From Lycium barbarum (taxonomy: Eukaryota; Streptophyta; Magnoliopsida; Solanales; Solanaceae), in the NCBI RefSeq assembly GCF_019175385.1, contig NC_083344.1:27778231-27842230 (forward strand): a stretch of 64,000 bases of DNA. Direction: 5' to 3'. The notes beneath the pieces are model-generated. The model had not been told where the DNA came from. It was given only the letters and a program-made list of their open reading frames with translations, and ran no database searches. Below, in pieces: positions 1 to 11,877 of the stretch. The first letter of the stretch is position 1. The number at the start of each line of letters is the position of its first letter. Both the position numbers and the translations under genes were made by a program.

Positions 1-1020
1 CGCCACGTTCCCCGGGTCCCGCAATTGGCCGGATACCGTTCCTCGCATGCATGATTCGTGTTTCCAGTAAGTTATTTTTATTATCCTGCATATCGTGCTT
101 ATTGTCTGTACTAACTTTCTGCACGTTCCGCAGCAATATAATATATGTATATGGATTGGGCTGCACGTTCCGCAGCAATATAATATATGTATATGGATCG
201 GGCTGCACGTTCCGCAGCAATATATTTATGGATCGGGCCGAGCGTTCCTCGGCACTAATATGTTAAATATATGGATCGGGCCGTACGTTCCTCGATACTA
301 TTATGTTACATATGAATCAGTTTTATGTATATGTATATGATGACTTACGATGTTGGCACGCACGGTCTGTGTTTGGAAAGTAAGCATTTTGGCACTCTGG
401 ATGATCTACTTATTTTCTGTACTTCTTCTGACATATGACATCGGTATACACGATTTGCATTCTGAAAAAATAAGCATTTTGGTATTTTGAAAATGTACTT
501 ACTTTTGTACTGCTTGTTCGATTATGGTTCTGTTTTCTGTATTCCATGCTTTACATACTCAGTACATATTCCGTCCTGACCCCCTTTTTTTCGGGGGTCG
601 CGTTTCATGCCGCACAGGTACACCCAGATGAGTAGAAGCCACTATAGAAGATGTTCCAGCGGCGTTGGTAAGCTCCATTTGCTCCTAGAGTACTGCCGAG
701 TCAGAGTATATGTGCTATGATTTCTGATTAATGTTAGAGACTTTGCAGACAGAGTCGTGGGTATAGAATGACAATTTTGTAAGCGGCTCCATCAGCCGAT
801 GTGCCTTATTGTATTATGTTACAAATCAATTATGATTACAGAATTTGTTTGACTTGAGGACGATGGAAAAGAATATTTCTGAAATGCTGAACTATGTATT
901 TCATCTTTATTTGATTAAAAAGTCCAAAAAAATTGTGTGTGCACTAAGGGTCAGAGGGTTCGCTCAGCCCTAAGTAAGGGTCGGGTGCCCGTCACACCCT
1001 AGGGAGATTAGGGTGTGACA
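1..1020 (+). mobile_element. LTR I, 3' part (truncated by window edge)
   Basis: The 3' portion of a plus-strand gypsy LTR ends at 1020 in GGTGTGACA. Its last 500 bases follow the same order as the end of the element C LTRs: paired hairpins near 552-612, a stretch matching 'GATGTTCCAGCGG', then the 'CTTTGCAGACAGAGTCGTGGG' type segment. No primer binding site follows 1020, so it is a solo LTR or a 3' LTR, apparently inserted in LTR H. Its start and left target duplication lie outside the window. Confidence 0.75.
119..318 (+). repeat. Tandem repeat in LTR I, about 43-bp unit, about 5 copies
   Basis: Five imperfect units begin with CTGCACGTTCCGCAGCA or a diverged form (CCGAGCGTTCCTCGG, CCGTACGTTCCTCGA) and end with ATATGGATCGGG. 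The later units keep a short inverted repeat although their sequence changes. The array sits just upstream of the paired-hairpin module, where other LTR families in this window also hold tandem arrays. Confidence 0.85.
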
Positions 1021-1708
1021 CCGGATCTGTACTTCTTCTGACATATGACTTCAGTATATACGATCTGCGTTTGGAAAACAATCACTCTGATATTCTGGGC
1101 CTGCACTTTTCTGACATATGACATCTGCATATATGATTTGTGATTGGGAAAATGGCGCTTTGGGAATCTGGATAATGGCTCTGTTTTCTGTATTTCATGC
1201 CTTACATACTCAGTACATATTCCGTACTGAGCCCCTTTCTTCGGGGGCTGCGTTTCATGCCCGCAGGTACAGACTCTTATTGTGGTGATCCGCCAGTCTA
1301 GGGTGCCCATTCTGCTACTTTAGAGTGCTCCTTTGATCCGGAGCCCACACTTTTGGTATAGATATTTCCGTTGTATATATTTATATGTATATGACTATTC
1401 AAGGGTACGGCGGGGCCCTGTCCCGTCAGATGTTTCTGTTGTCTTTGTTAGAGGCCTGTAGACATGTATGTGGGTCGTGGGTCGCGTTTGATCAGTGATG
1501 TTTATCTGTTTTATGTCCGGTTTTCCCATATACTACGATAACCTGATCGATTTATGTGTTATAATATAATCGACAGCCTAAATGATATGTATATCGTTTT
1601 GTATGCACGAAATCCTTAATATGTAAACGCAAGTGAAATTTGGTTAGTAGGTATGTACGAGTGTCCATCTCGGGCACCAGTCGCGGCCCACCGGGTTGGG
1701 CCGTGACA
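1021..1708 (+). mobile_element. LTR H, 3' part, inserted in element E
   Basis: A plus-strand LTR end terminates at 1708 with TCGCGGCCCACCGGGTTGGG followed by CCGTGACA, very close to the end of the element A LTR. It carries the paired-hairpin module (1201-1262) and the 'GGCGGGGCCCTGTCCCGTC' segment. It directly abuts the decayed chromodomain codons of element E at 1709. GGAAA at 1709-1713 would be its right target duplication. No primer binding site follows, so it is a solo or 3' LTR. Confidence 0.75.
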
Positions 1709-4371
1709 GGAAACAAGTGTGGGTACTTGGACTTCATGTTTTCTTCCGCTTCCCAAGTCATTTCTTCTCGGTTATTATTTCTCCACAAGGCTTTGACTGA
1801 AGCTATTTCTTTGTTTCTAAGTCGCCGTACTTGCCTATCTAGTATGGCAATAGGTACCTCCTCATAAGCCAATTTCTCAGTATAAGCCACTTGGCCTATC
1901 TTGCGGACAATCTTATAAGGTCCAATGTATTGAGGACTTAATTTTCCCTTCTTACCAAATCTCATCACGCCTTTTATCGGCGATACTTTCAGGAATACCC
2001 AATCATCGACTTGAAATTCTAAGTCTCGCCGACGGTTGTCTGCATAAGATATTTGGCGACTTCAGGCTATCACCAATCGATCTCGGATAACCTTGACCTT
2101 TTCCACCGCTTGTTGAAACAACTCAGGGCCTGTTAGCTATACCTCTAATACTTCAAACCACCCAATTGGATATCTACACTTTCCACCATATAGGGCTTCA
2201 TACGTGGCCATTTGGATGCTGGAATAGTAGCTATTATTGTACGTAAACTCAATAAGAGGTAAGTGGTGGTCATCCCAACTACCATCGAAATCTAGCAAAC
2301 ATACCCGTAACATATCTTCCAAGGTCTGAATAGTGCGTTCGACTTGCCCATCAGCTTGTGGATGAAACGCTGTGCTAAGGCTTACCTGAGTACCCAAACC
2401 TTCTTGGAAAGAATTCTAGAATCTGGCTGTAAATTGTGCTCCTCTATCTGTGATAATAGATGTCGGGACACCATGAAGTCGCACGATCACATTAAGATAC
2501 AAACCTATATAATCTTCTGCCGAATATGTGGTTCTAACTGGAAAAAAATGAGCTGACTTCGTGAGTCTGTCCATGATCACCCATATGGAGTTATACTTGC
2601 ATCGGGAATGAGGCAACCCTACAATGAAATCCATGTTGATCACTTCCCATTTCCATGGCTTGTAATAATCCTCCCGGCTTCTGATGCTCAATTTTCACCT
2701 GTTGGCAATTTGCACATTGAGCTAAAAATTCTTCTATGTCTTTCTTCATTCCATCCCACCAATACATTAATTTGAGGTCATGATACATCTTTTTTGCCCC
2801 TAGATGAATAGAGTACCGAGAGTAATGAGCTTCTTCTAGAATCCGATGACGTAGTTCGGCAACATTCGGAAGATATATCCTGTGTCAGTATCGAAGGACT
2901 CCATCTGTAGAAACTTCAAAAGGCGATTTATCTTTCGCATGAAATATATCTCTATAATGACTCAACTGGGGATCTTCATATTAGCGCTTCTCACCTCCAT
3001 ATCTAGGGACGAAACGGTTGGGTCGTGGATGCCAAGTCCTGCATTGCCTTAGTCAATTAGGCGAACTCCAAGGCTGGCTAGTTGGTGAAGCTCACAAATT
3101 AATTCTTTCTTCTCCGAAGGAGCTTCACATAGACTGCCCATTGATTTGCGGCTAAGTGCATCGGCCACTACATTCGCCTTTCCGGGGTGGTATAAAATGC
3201 TCACATCATAGTCTTTCAATAGTTCCAACCTCTGTCTCTGCCGAAGATTCAACTCCTTCTGTTTTAAAATATATTGGACACTCTTGTGATCTGTATAATA
3301 TCAACATGAATTCCATACAAATAGCGTCTCCACATCTTTAGTGCATGAATAACCGCAACCAGTTCGAGATCATGGGTTGGATAGCTCTTCTCATGTTTCC
3401 GCAACTGCCGAGAAGCATGGGTAATGACTTTGCCGTGCTACATAAACACACACCCTAACCCAACACAAGAGGCATCACAATACACGACATAACCATCTGG
3501 CCCTTCTGGAAGTGTCAGGAGTGGGGCTGAAGTTAGTCTATCTTTCAATTCCTGAAAACTGCGTTCACAAGCATCAGTCCATTGAAATTTTGCTAATTTC
3601 TAAGTTAGCTTCGTCAATGGTGCTGAATAAAGGAAAACCCTTCCACAAACATTCTGTAGTAACCTGCCAATCCCAGAAAGCTACTGACTTCTATAGGCGT
3701 TGTAGGCCTTGGTCAAGCCTTCACAGCTTCAATTTTCTAAGTATCAACTCGAATGCCGTTTACTGAGATAATATGGCCCAGAAAAGTAACAGAATTTAGC
3801 AAAATCTCACATTTTAAAAATTTTACATACTATTCTCGAGTCCGAAGAATCCCAAGGACAATACGCAAATGGTCTGCATGCTCAAATTCTGTCCGAGAGT
3901 ATACCAGAATATCATCAATGAACACGATCACGAACACATCTAAGAGAGGCCTGAATACATTATTCATCAAATTCATAAACAAAACCGAACCATTAGTTAA
4001 CCCAAATGACATCACCCGAAATTCATAGTAGCCATATCTCGTTTCGAAAGTTGTTTTAGGAGTATCTTCTTCCCTAACTCTCACTTGATGATACCCCGAT
4101 CTTAAATAAATTTTTGAGAACCACTTGACACCCTGTAATTGGTCAAACAAATAATCGATTCATGGAAGCGGATATTTATTCTTTATCGTCAACTTGTTCA
4201 GTTACCTATAATAACTGCACATCCGTGGGGAACCATCTTTCTTTCTCACAAATAGGACGGGTGCTCCCCACGGTGACGAACTGGGCCTAATGAACCCTTT
4301 CTCAAGCAAATCTTTCAGTTGTGCCTTTGGCTCTTTCAATTCTGCAGGAGCCATTCGGTAAGGAGGAATAG
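1709..4371 (-). pseudogene. pol: Element E pol: RT, RNase H, integrase, chromodomain (decayed)
   Basis: Reading on the minus strand, RT comes first (about 4371-3500), then RNase H and its tail (about 3480-3049), the integrase core (2697-2137) and a C-terminal chromodomain (1968-1709) that breaks off after the PHLF motif where LTR H enters. The RT palm keeps FIDD, but the first catalytic aspartate of motif A, normally SKIDL, reads SKIYL near 4105, so RT would be inactive. Integrase keeps the first Asp (MDFI), the second (TDRG) and the Glu (VERT). The frame is broken in several places, including a stop after TARF near 2416. In the family these proteins copy element RNA into DNA and insert it; the chromodomain steers insertion toward heterochromatin marks. 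It continues at 13783 beyond element G. Confidence 0.88.
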
Positions 4372-7300
4372 TGTCACGACCCAACCCCGTGGGTCACGAC
4401 TGGCACCCTACTTGGGCACCCAGCCAGACTTACATATCCAATTATCATATCCAAACTTAGCTCAGAGTTCACAATAGTTATTTTAAACATAATTTAAATC
4501 AAAACTGGTCTTAAGCGGTCGTGCATACCAAAATATCATATCGGAACAGATAGAAGCGGCGGAATGCACATCGCCGATCATATGTACAAATATAGACATA
4601 AGGGCCATTTTGGCCACCATAACAGACGGACCGCATTAAGACACCGATCGTAATCAAACAGACACATACAGGACCCTCGACCCACAAATATGACTACAGG
4701 CCTCTATAAATACAAAACGAAAACATGGGACGGGACAGGGCCCCGCCGTACCCCAAATAGTCAAATATACAGATACATATACATCACAAAAGATATATAC
4801 CGACATATGGGCTCCGAATCAAAAGGAGTACTCTGTAATAGCAGGACGGGGAGCCTACAGTGGTGGATCACCGGCGTCTGTACCTGCGGGCATGAAACGC
4901 AGCCCCCGAAGAAAGGGGGTCAGTACGAAAGATGTACTGAGTATGTAAAGCATAGAGTGCAGAAGTGTAAACCATAACTGAAAACAAATAGGATACAAAA
5001 AGGTGAATACTGACCAGTATATCAAAATCTGTACCAAAAACGTATGTACATAATGCAGATAAAAATCATGCAAAGCTCAGGAACGTGGTCACCCCTCTGA
5101 CGCAGGTGCCACACACAGCATAACACCACAAGGTTCAAATCTCTGTACATCCCCGAACACACATATCATCATAACATATCACCAGCCATATCACAGCATA
5201 ACTCCAAACGGAACCTGGCCCTATGGCGAGGCCTCGGGAACCGTAACACAGCATACGACCGAATTTATCATAGGGCGCACGAACCATAACCGGCCCGGGA
5301 ACCGGTGGACGAAATCATAATAAGGGCATGAGCGGAGTCGTGAGCAAACAATGCAATTTATATATCAAAATACTCTTGCAAACTTGATAAAATCATATGT
5401 TGACTCATTAGTCAAAATAGTTCGAACAATTAATCAAAACGTGGTTCATTTCACAAAAGTATTTCCAAAATGGTAATTATGGTTCAAAATATAATTTAAG
5501 ATATCGTGGCAATCAAAATATTATTTTTCGATAGCCAAATTCACAAACGAAAATCCTTTGCCGACATTATACAAAAATGAGACTAATAGAACAAACAAAA
5601 GAGTCTCGGAGTTAGCGGGCCCACCTCGGGTCAAGTCGAGGTGGCGGACATGAATCGCGGACATTTGGGGTCTATGGAATCATACATGGAGGTTTCGGAG
5701 CAAATCGATTACATTTACAAAAGTTTTGAACATATGGTCACTTTCTAACAAAATATGAGTTTTATAGTTCAATTCAATTGAATGAATAGTACTCGATTTC
5801 CATTTCGAATTTCAAGGAACAGAATTGCCCCCGGGGCTCCAATATCGACCTAGTATACCTAGGACATGCCAAAAGAAGGAATGGGGTAGCCTTACATACC
5901 TTTCTCACTTCTTACGCTCGTTCAAACTCGATTCCCGTTTCGTCCAAAATCTGCAATTGGTCATTGTTACCAATTAGGAATTGCAAAACTTAAGAATTCA
6001 CTTAACTTCATATTTGTCTGCCGAAATTTCGGCAGCACCTCCCCTATACATATAACATCCCCGAGGCTTAGCTCGGCTCAATAAATATCAACAACACAAC
6101 CCACAATACCAAAGTTATCACGAATCACATCAAAATGGTTCTAACGTCAATATTCTTCTTTTCTACATAAAGCAATACTTCCATTTCAAATTTCAAATTT
6201 CCAAACAAGTCTCAAGGATTTCACATTCATCATTAACCAAAATCATCACAATATAATTTGGAAACACTTCATATCATTTGTACGAAATATTCATTCGATA
6301 TACAAAATATACAACTTTCCACCAAAGTCATAATTCATTCAAAACCTCTAATCTTTAACATACTTATTCATAACATGCTTCCATATCCCAAATTCATAAA
6401 CAATCATCATAATTTGCACCTTAACAACTCCATTTTCATAATGTCATAAAATCATACTAAAACGACATAAACTTCTACATTCCATTTCAATGCAAACTTA
6501 TATCATTTCATCTTCATTTGCATTGCAAGCATCACAATAACACAACTAACATGTCAAGCCAAATTAATTCATTCTCATTCCAAACCTCAAACATCACACG
6601 GCCACATATACATTTTCCATCTTCCATCAAATTCGTTCAACTTTCATCCTCAATATGGATTCCATCATACACACAACTAGAATACAATATAAACTTCAAC
6701 TCATCACATGCATACAACACATATACACACGGCCACATACTACACTTTATACCCACTTTGCAAACTTCCATGTTTTCATGAATTCTACTCATTTCCATAT
6801 ACTATAACACAAACAAACCTTCATAACACAATAACATGGAATAAATTCTTACCTTTTTCTCCAATCTTCTTCACCCCAACATGTTGTCATTTTGAAGGAA
6901 CTAGTGCTCTATTCTCCCAAACAATTGCACCATGTTGTAGAAGGACCTTGAATTAGTATAAATACCACAAGAAAACAATTTTGGAAGCAAGATTTCAAGG
7001 GGGTAAAATGGAGGGTTTGGCCGAATGCCTCCCTCTTGCTCTTCTTATCTTCTTTGTTTTTCTCCTTCTATTCTTTCTCTTGAAACTTCTATTATTTAAG
7101 ACCAATTTAAGCACATGGAAATTATTAAGGGACCATGGGTTGGGCTAGCCATATGGCCGACCACCCATGCCCCCTTTGGGCCTCTTTCTTTTCTCTTTAA
7201 TTATTTGGCCCAATGGATTAAAATCCTTGTTTTATAATTCCCGAAACTAATTTCTAAAATTCCAATTTTTGCCCTCGGCCTCCCTCGGAGTTTCTACACC

Positions 7301-7417
7301 AATATTTTTCATGAAAAACACACACATTTATTAATTCAAACCAACATATGACCTTATTCCTTACAAATCAAAATTATTCTGCATTTTTCCGAATACACAA
7401 AAATACGGGATATAACA
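4372..7417 (-). repeat. Element G 3' LTR (full length, about 3046 bp)
   Basis: On the minus strand it starts TGTTATATCCCGTATTTT and ends GGGTTGGGTCGTGACA. It contains the paired-hairpin module (4889-4950), the 18-bp palindrome CTGCCGAAATTTCGGCAG (6018-6035) and the GGTATGTAAGGC motif (near 5889-5901). Segments near 5210-5340 closely match the element A LTR, which suggests G and A are related families. Confidence 0.92.
6018..6035. promoter_or_regulatory. 18-bp perfect palindrome in G LTR
   Basis: CTGCCGAAATTTCGGCAG is perfectly self-complementary. The same module is at 12378-12395 (other G LTR), with one change at 35377-35394 and 43440-43457 (A LTRs), and in diverged form in the C, F, B, D and J LTRs, always beside AGGGGA(A/G)(A/G)TGCTGCC or its complement. 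The function is unknown. Confidence 0.7.
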
Positions 7418-7452
7418 TTCTCCCCCCTTTAGAATATTCGTCCTCGAATGTT
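7418..7452 (-). promoter_or_regulatory. Element G polypurine tract and adjoining hairpin
   Basis: The minus strand reads a purine run (TAAAGGGGGGAGAA) directly before the 3' LTR, the expected primer for plus-strand DNA synthesis. Just upstream (7433-7452) is a short inverted repeat of the AACATTCG-AGGA-CGAATRTT type, also found beside the tracts of A, B, C and K. Confidence 0.8.
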
Positions 7453-7549
7453 AGATTAGTCTTATAGGGTCAGTAATTACTTCAGGGGAGTTTCTTTTTA
7501 TGGTCAACACAATTGATACACATTCATCTTTGAATATAGCCAACTAAGA

Positions 7550-9257
7550 AGTTTAGATTACCTGTGGGCGTAAGAAACAAGTGAGGACACTTCCTTTTTT
7601 TTTCATTCCGTCCTCTCTTTCCAAGGTCAATGCTTCTCCATTATTGTTTTGCCACAAGACCTTAATAGGAGGTACATCTTTAGCGCGTAATCTCTGTACC
7701 TGGCGATCCAGACTAATTACAGATTGTTCTTCATCAGACAGCTCTTCCGTCACTTGAATATCTTTTGCTGGAAATATTCTGGGAGGATTACCGACACATT
7801 TGCGGAGCATGGATACATGAAGTAACAGATGTACCGTTACCAAATCAGATGGTAGATCTAGCCCGTGAGTGCAATTCTCAATTCTTCGAACAATCTAATA
7901 AAGTCAGATATATTGTGGACTGAGCTTACTTTTTCGCCGAATAACATTACACCTTTCATAGTTGATACTTTCAAAACACCCAATCACTAAGCTGAAATTC
8001 CAAGGGTCGACGTCGTATATCAGCACACGATTTCTGCCGACTCTAAGTTGCTACTTGTCTCCCTCGGATAAGTTTTACTTTATCAACAGTCTGCTGGATT
8101 ATATCTGGACCGACTAATTCTGTTTTACCAATATCAAACTAACCGATCAGTGACCCGAATTCTCCGCCATACAAAGCCTCATAGGGGCCATCTGGATGCT
8201 AGAATAGTAGCTGTTATTATAAGCAAACTCGATCAATGGTGGACGATCATCCCAGCTGCCTACGAAGTCAATAATGCAGACCCGCAGCATATCTTCTAGC
8301 GTTTGTACAGTGTACTCGGCCTGTCTGTTGCTCTGAGGTTGGGATACTGAGCTCGGACTTATCTGAGCCCCTAATCCTTCCTGAAAACAAATCTTCAAAA
8401 CTTAGTCATAAACTGAGTACCTCTGTCAGTGGTAATAAATATGAGATCTCCATGGAGTCTCACTATTCCTTTAAGACATATAGTCTGGTATAATCCTCAG
8501 CTGAATCGGGGGTTCCGACGGAAAGGAAATGGACTGGTTTTGTCAGCCTATTAACCATACCCTATATGGAAATCATACTTTCGCGGGGTGCGAGACAAAC
8601 CCGTAATGAGATCCATATTAATGATCTCCCATTTACAAATCAGAATTTTATTTCCTGAAACAGTCCACCCGGTTTCTGATGCTAAATTTTGACTTGTTGA
8701 CAATTCGGGCACTGGGCAACGAGCCTTGCGATGTCCTGTCTCATACTATTCCATCAGTATAGGCATCCGAGATCATGGTACACTTTAGTAGATTCAGGAT
8801 AAACAGAATACCAAATATTATGCGCTCCGCTCAGAATTGGCCGTTGAAGCCCTACGATGTCGGGCACACATAGACTGCCTTCGTATAACCATACCCATCA
8901 GGTGAAACCTCGAACTGGGTCTTTTTCTTTGTTGAAGGTCGTCTCTCTACCATACCAAATAGACTCCTCAAACTGACACTGTTTTTACCTCTCCATAATC
9001 GATGATTCTGCAACTTCTCAGACGAAAATTTCGATATCTTCAGAACCGACCAAACGGACTCCAAGGCTAGCCGACTGATAAGTTTTACAAACCAATTCTT
9101 TGTTGCCGAACGTACGCCGGTCAATGCCATCCATAGGTTCACGACTAAGTGTGTTTGTCACAACGTTGGCCCTTCTAGGGTGGCACAAAATATTAACATC
9201 ATAATCTTTCAATAATTCGAACCATCTTTTCTGCCGCGAATTCAGCTCCGTTTTCTT

Positions 9258-9338
<81 letters not shown>

Positions 9339-9540
9339 TGAAAGCTCTTAGGGTCCGTGTAAATATCAATGCGGACCCCGTGTAAGTAATGCCGCCGTAT
9401 CTTTAAAGCATGAGTCACCGTAGCTAATTCCAGTTCATGAGCGAAATAATTTTCCCTCGTGCAGTCTGAGCTGCCGGGGAACATAGGTTATAATCCGACC
9501 ACTTCCAGACAACTACATATTTCAGTCGATGTCGAAGGCC
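7550..9540 (-). pseudogene. pol: Element G pol remnant: RNase H, integrase, chromodomain
   Basis: On the minus strand, a stub of the end of RT (about 9580-9490) is followed by RNase H (about 9484-9018), integrase (about 8800-8147) and chromodomain (about 7843-7553). RNase H keeps ELELA and DIYTD, and its tail keeps an ADALSR-like block as TNTLSR. Integrase keeps QAEYTVQTLEDML around the catalytic Glu and YNNSYYSSIQMAP. The chromodomain keeps VLWQNNN but then loses the frame. There are many stops and frameshifts, and an expanded TA repeat interrupts RNase H. Everything upstream of this (gag, protease, most of RT) is gone and replaced by non-coding DNA. Confidence 0.85.
9260..9338. repeat. (TA)n microsatellite, about 79 bp, inside G RNase H
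   Basis: An uninterrupted AT dinucleotide run lies in the codons just after the RNase H DIYTD motif. On the minus strand it reads as alternating Ile-Tyr in frame. It probably grew from the codons for the usual QYIF motif (CAGTATATTTTT). Confidence 0.97.
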
Positions 9541-10505
9541 TAGGCTAGTCCTTTATCGCTTCAGTCTTCTGTATGTCAGTTGTTTTCATGTATACTTACT
9601 TTGCTCACTCTCCTTCGTTACCCCTCTTTGGGGGTTATACTTACACCATATTCGTATCTTTTCTTTCTAATCTACAACTTGGTTATCTTCGTACGAAACC
9701 CCAACAGAATCATAATTACATAGCACGCAATCTTATCCAATAGCTGACACTCAGATATCGTAATTAACATAGCAATTTATCTTTTAATAATCGTATCCTT
9801 CCTCATTGGATGATTTAGCCAAGTTATTCCTTCTTTCATACCCATTCCTTATCCGTCGTTCTGTTTTTCTCGATATTCGAATTACTTGATATGCACATGA
9901 TTCATCATTCCATACCATAGGTTTCCTTTGTCCTGCACTACTGCATTTTAGTTTGTTTTCGCAAATAATTCTCGGGCTTTACCCGTTGACTCTTTTAGGG
10001 GTTCTGCTTAATTACGTTTCTTACGGTTCACTCTTTCTGACATTTTGGATTACCTTCCACTCAATCATTCTCTTCTCTTTCCCAACATCGTCGTATTAGA
10101 ATCTTCCAATCTCAACTGGTAGCAAAATGAATATTAGTTTATTCCGTAACATCTGTGCCATACCTTTCGCTTTGTCTCATAAATTCTGTTCGGTTAATGT
10201 TTTCCATATATTACAACAATGGCTATCAGGGTTCGCCACTCAATCGACACGGTCATAAATGGGGGCCCTACACATACATATATATATCACTACCATTGCT
10301 TTGACAATACATCTTCAATCACTTATTCATTCTTACCCTAGTTGCGGAGTTGCGCTGCTTTTCCTTCCCTTTTTAGCAATCTAACCTGTCTCAGTTCGTG
10401 TGGCCCCTATAAAGTTTCTAGCCATATCACACATCCTAATTCCCTTTTGGTTACCCAGAATTTCCTATTCGTCTCTCATATCTAAGTTTGCGAAAATTTT
10501 TGTAC

Positions 10506-10607
10506 ATTTCCCAGGGGGTCACCCATCCCAGAATTGCTCTGGCCCTGGCACGCTTAACCTTACAACTTTAATGAATTTAGGCACGTTAAGGCCGGTATAA
10601 TTGCACC
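10506..10607 (-). ncRNA. 5S rRNA-derived segment in element G
   Basis: On the minus strand the segment begins GGTGCAATTATACCGGC, matching the plant 5S rRNA start GGGTGCGATCATACCAGC. It runs through GGTTAAGCGTGC (box A region) and ends ATGGGTGACCCCCTGGGAA (box C region). The middle is diverged but of similar length. It lies in sense orientation about 1.25 kb downstream of the primer binding site. The homology call uses my knowledge of plant 5S rRNA, not an alignment program. It is probably not a functional rRNA because its 3' strand no longer pairs with the 5' end. Confidence 0.85.
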
Positions 10608-11780
10608 GATTGCCCCACACAGCCTTTGTCACGTAATTTAAGACAAATCGGGGCCTTAACAACTTTTCAAAACGTCCTCGTAGCGGGTCCCACCCCGGCC
10701 TAACGAGAATTCTATTACTTTTCTGACTTTATGATTACCGTGTCACCCCTTGTAAATCCTCAATATTTACCTTCATGCGTATATATATAATTTCAGACAG
10801 CCCACGAGTTTAAATTCATATTCCACAAATTCCATCTCCAATTAGTCGAGAAAAAGCTAATAAAATATTATTGTAGGATATCTTCCGACCACCAGCAAAA
10901 GAAAGCTCGAGTCCGACGAACCTCGCGGAATCTTTTAGTACTTAATTCACATAATTACCTCCACGTTTATATATATATATATATATATCCATATATTGGA
11001 GTCGAGAACGAACCGCTCAGTTCCCGACTGCTTGTCATACGCTTTGTATTCTTTCAATTAGAGGAAACTTGGTCGTCGGACATTTTTGCCCTTCACATGG
11101 GCTGTGCTAAAACAAAATGGGTTGGAACATATTTCTGGTCCCTCCAAATAAGTTACGAATTTGCTACTCGTATATGCTTCCTCGAGATAGAATTTTTTCC
11201 CGATAAGGGTAATACTTCTTACAAATAACATGGAGGGTACCTCTTAAACTTTTAATCCACCATAATAGATTTGTCATATCGGTATCGACCTTCGAGACAG
11301 GTTAAGAATTTATATCTCATTTCCCTTTTCGTATTTCTAGAAAAATTTGAGCAGAGGTTCCTCTGTATTTCTTACTATCCCAAAACCTGTACACAGGAAA
11401 TACCAACCATGCCTCACAGGGCCAACACATATACGTATATACATATCATATCATATCACATCATAGCCACACGGGGCGAACAATTACAGATAGAAGTATA
11501 CAGATGTCGAGGCTTACCTCACATGCCCAATTCAAACTGCACCTGCTACAGTTTCCCGTTTATTTCTCTTTTCAATGTCCGACTTTATGTTTTAATCGTA
11601 CTTCAGAATACCTTACCCAGCATACGTCTTTCATACCATATCAGCAGTCGTTGTCTTACGTCGATACCGCTATCCAGTTGTAATCAAGGGTTACAAAGAA
11701 AGGAATTCATTTCCTACAGCTGGCTCTATCGCACGATCTAAGAATCAAAGAAAGGCAACACCCTAAATGTCCTGTAGCCT

Positions 11781-11820
11781 CCTGTTTATAGATGTGGTGC
11801 ACAACACACCGATAAACAAG
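11781..11820 (-). promoter_or_regulatory. Leader hairpin with palindromic loop (GTGCAC), element G
   Basis: A near-complete 16-bp stem encloses an 8-nt loop of UU plus GUGCAC (loop hexamer 11797-11802). It lies 42 bases downstream of the primer binding site in the element sense. It is identical in design to the hairpins of A and B. It resembles a retroviral RNA dimerisation kissing loop. Confidence 0.75.
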
Positions 11821-11861
11821 ACACTACTAGACACGGCCTGTAGACATTCCGAGGACAAACC

Positions 11862-11873
11862 GCTCTGATACCA
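11862..11873 (-). promoter_or_regulatory. Element G primer binding site (tRNA-iMet)
   Basis: The minus strand reads TGGTATCAGAGC, complementary to the 3' end of plant initiator tRNA-Met, four bases from the end of the 5' LTR. Confidence 0.95.
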
Positions 11874-11877
11874 CTTT

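Larger units (their letters stand above)
9541..11861 (-). other. Element G non-coding internal region
   Basis: About 2.3 kb with no gag-pol homology that I can see. It resembles the internal region of B: the 5S-like segment, the flanking CCCCACACRRCCTTTGTCACG stretch near 10613-10636, and a block ending in GGGTCCCACYCCGG near 10686-10700 are shared. Its proximal part holds the leader hairpin (11781-11820). Short open frames here show no recognisable domain. Confidence 0.7.
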
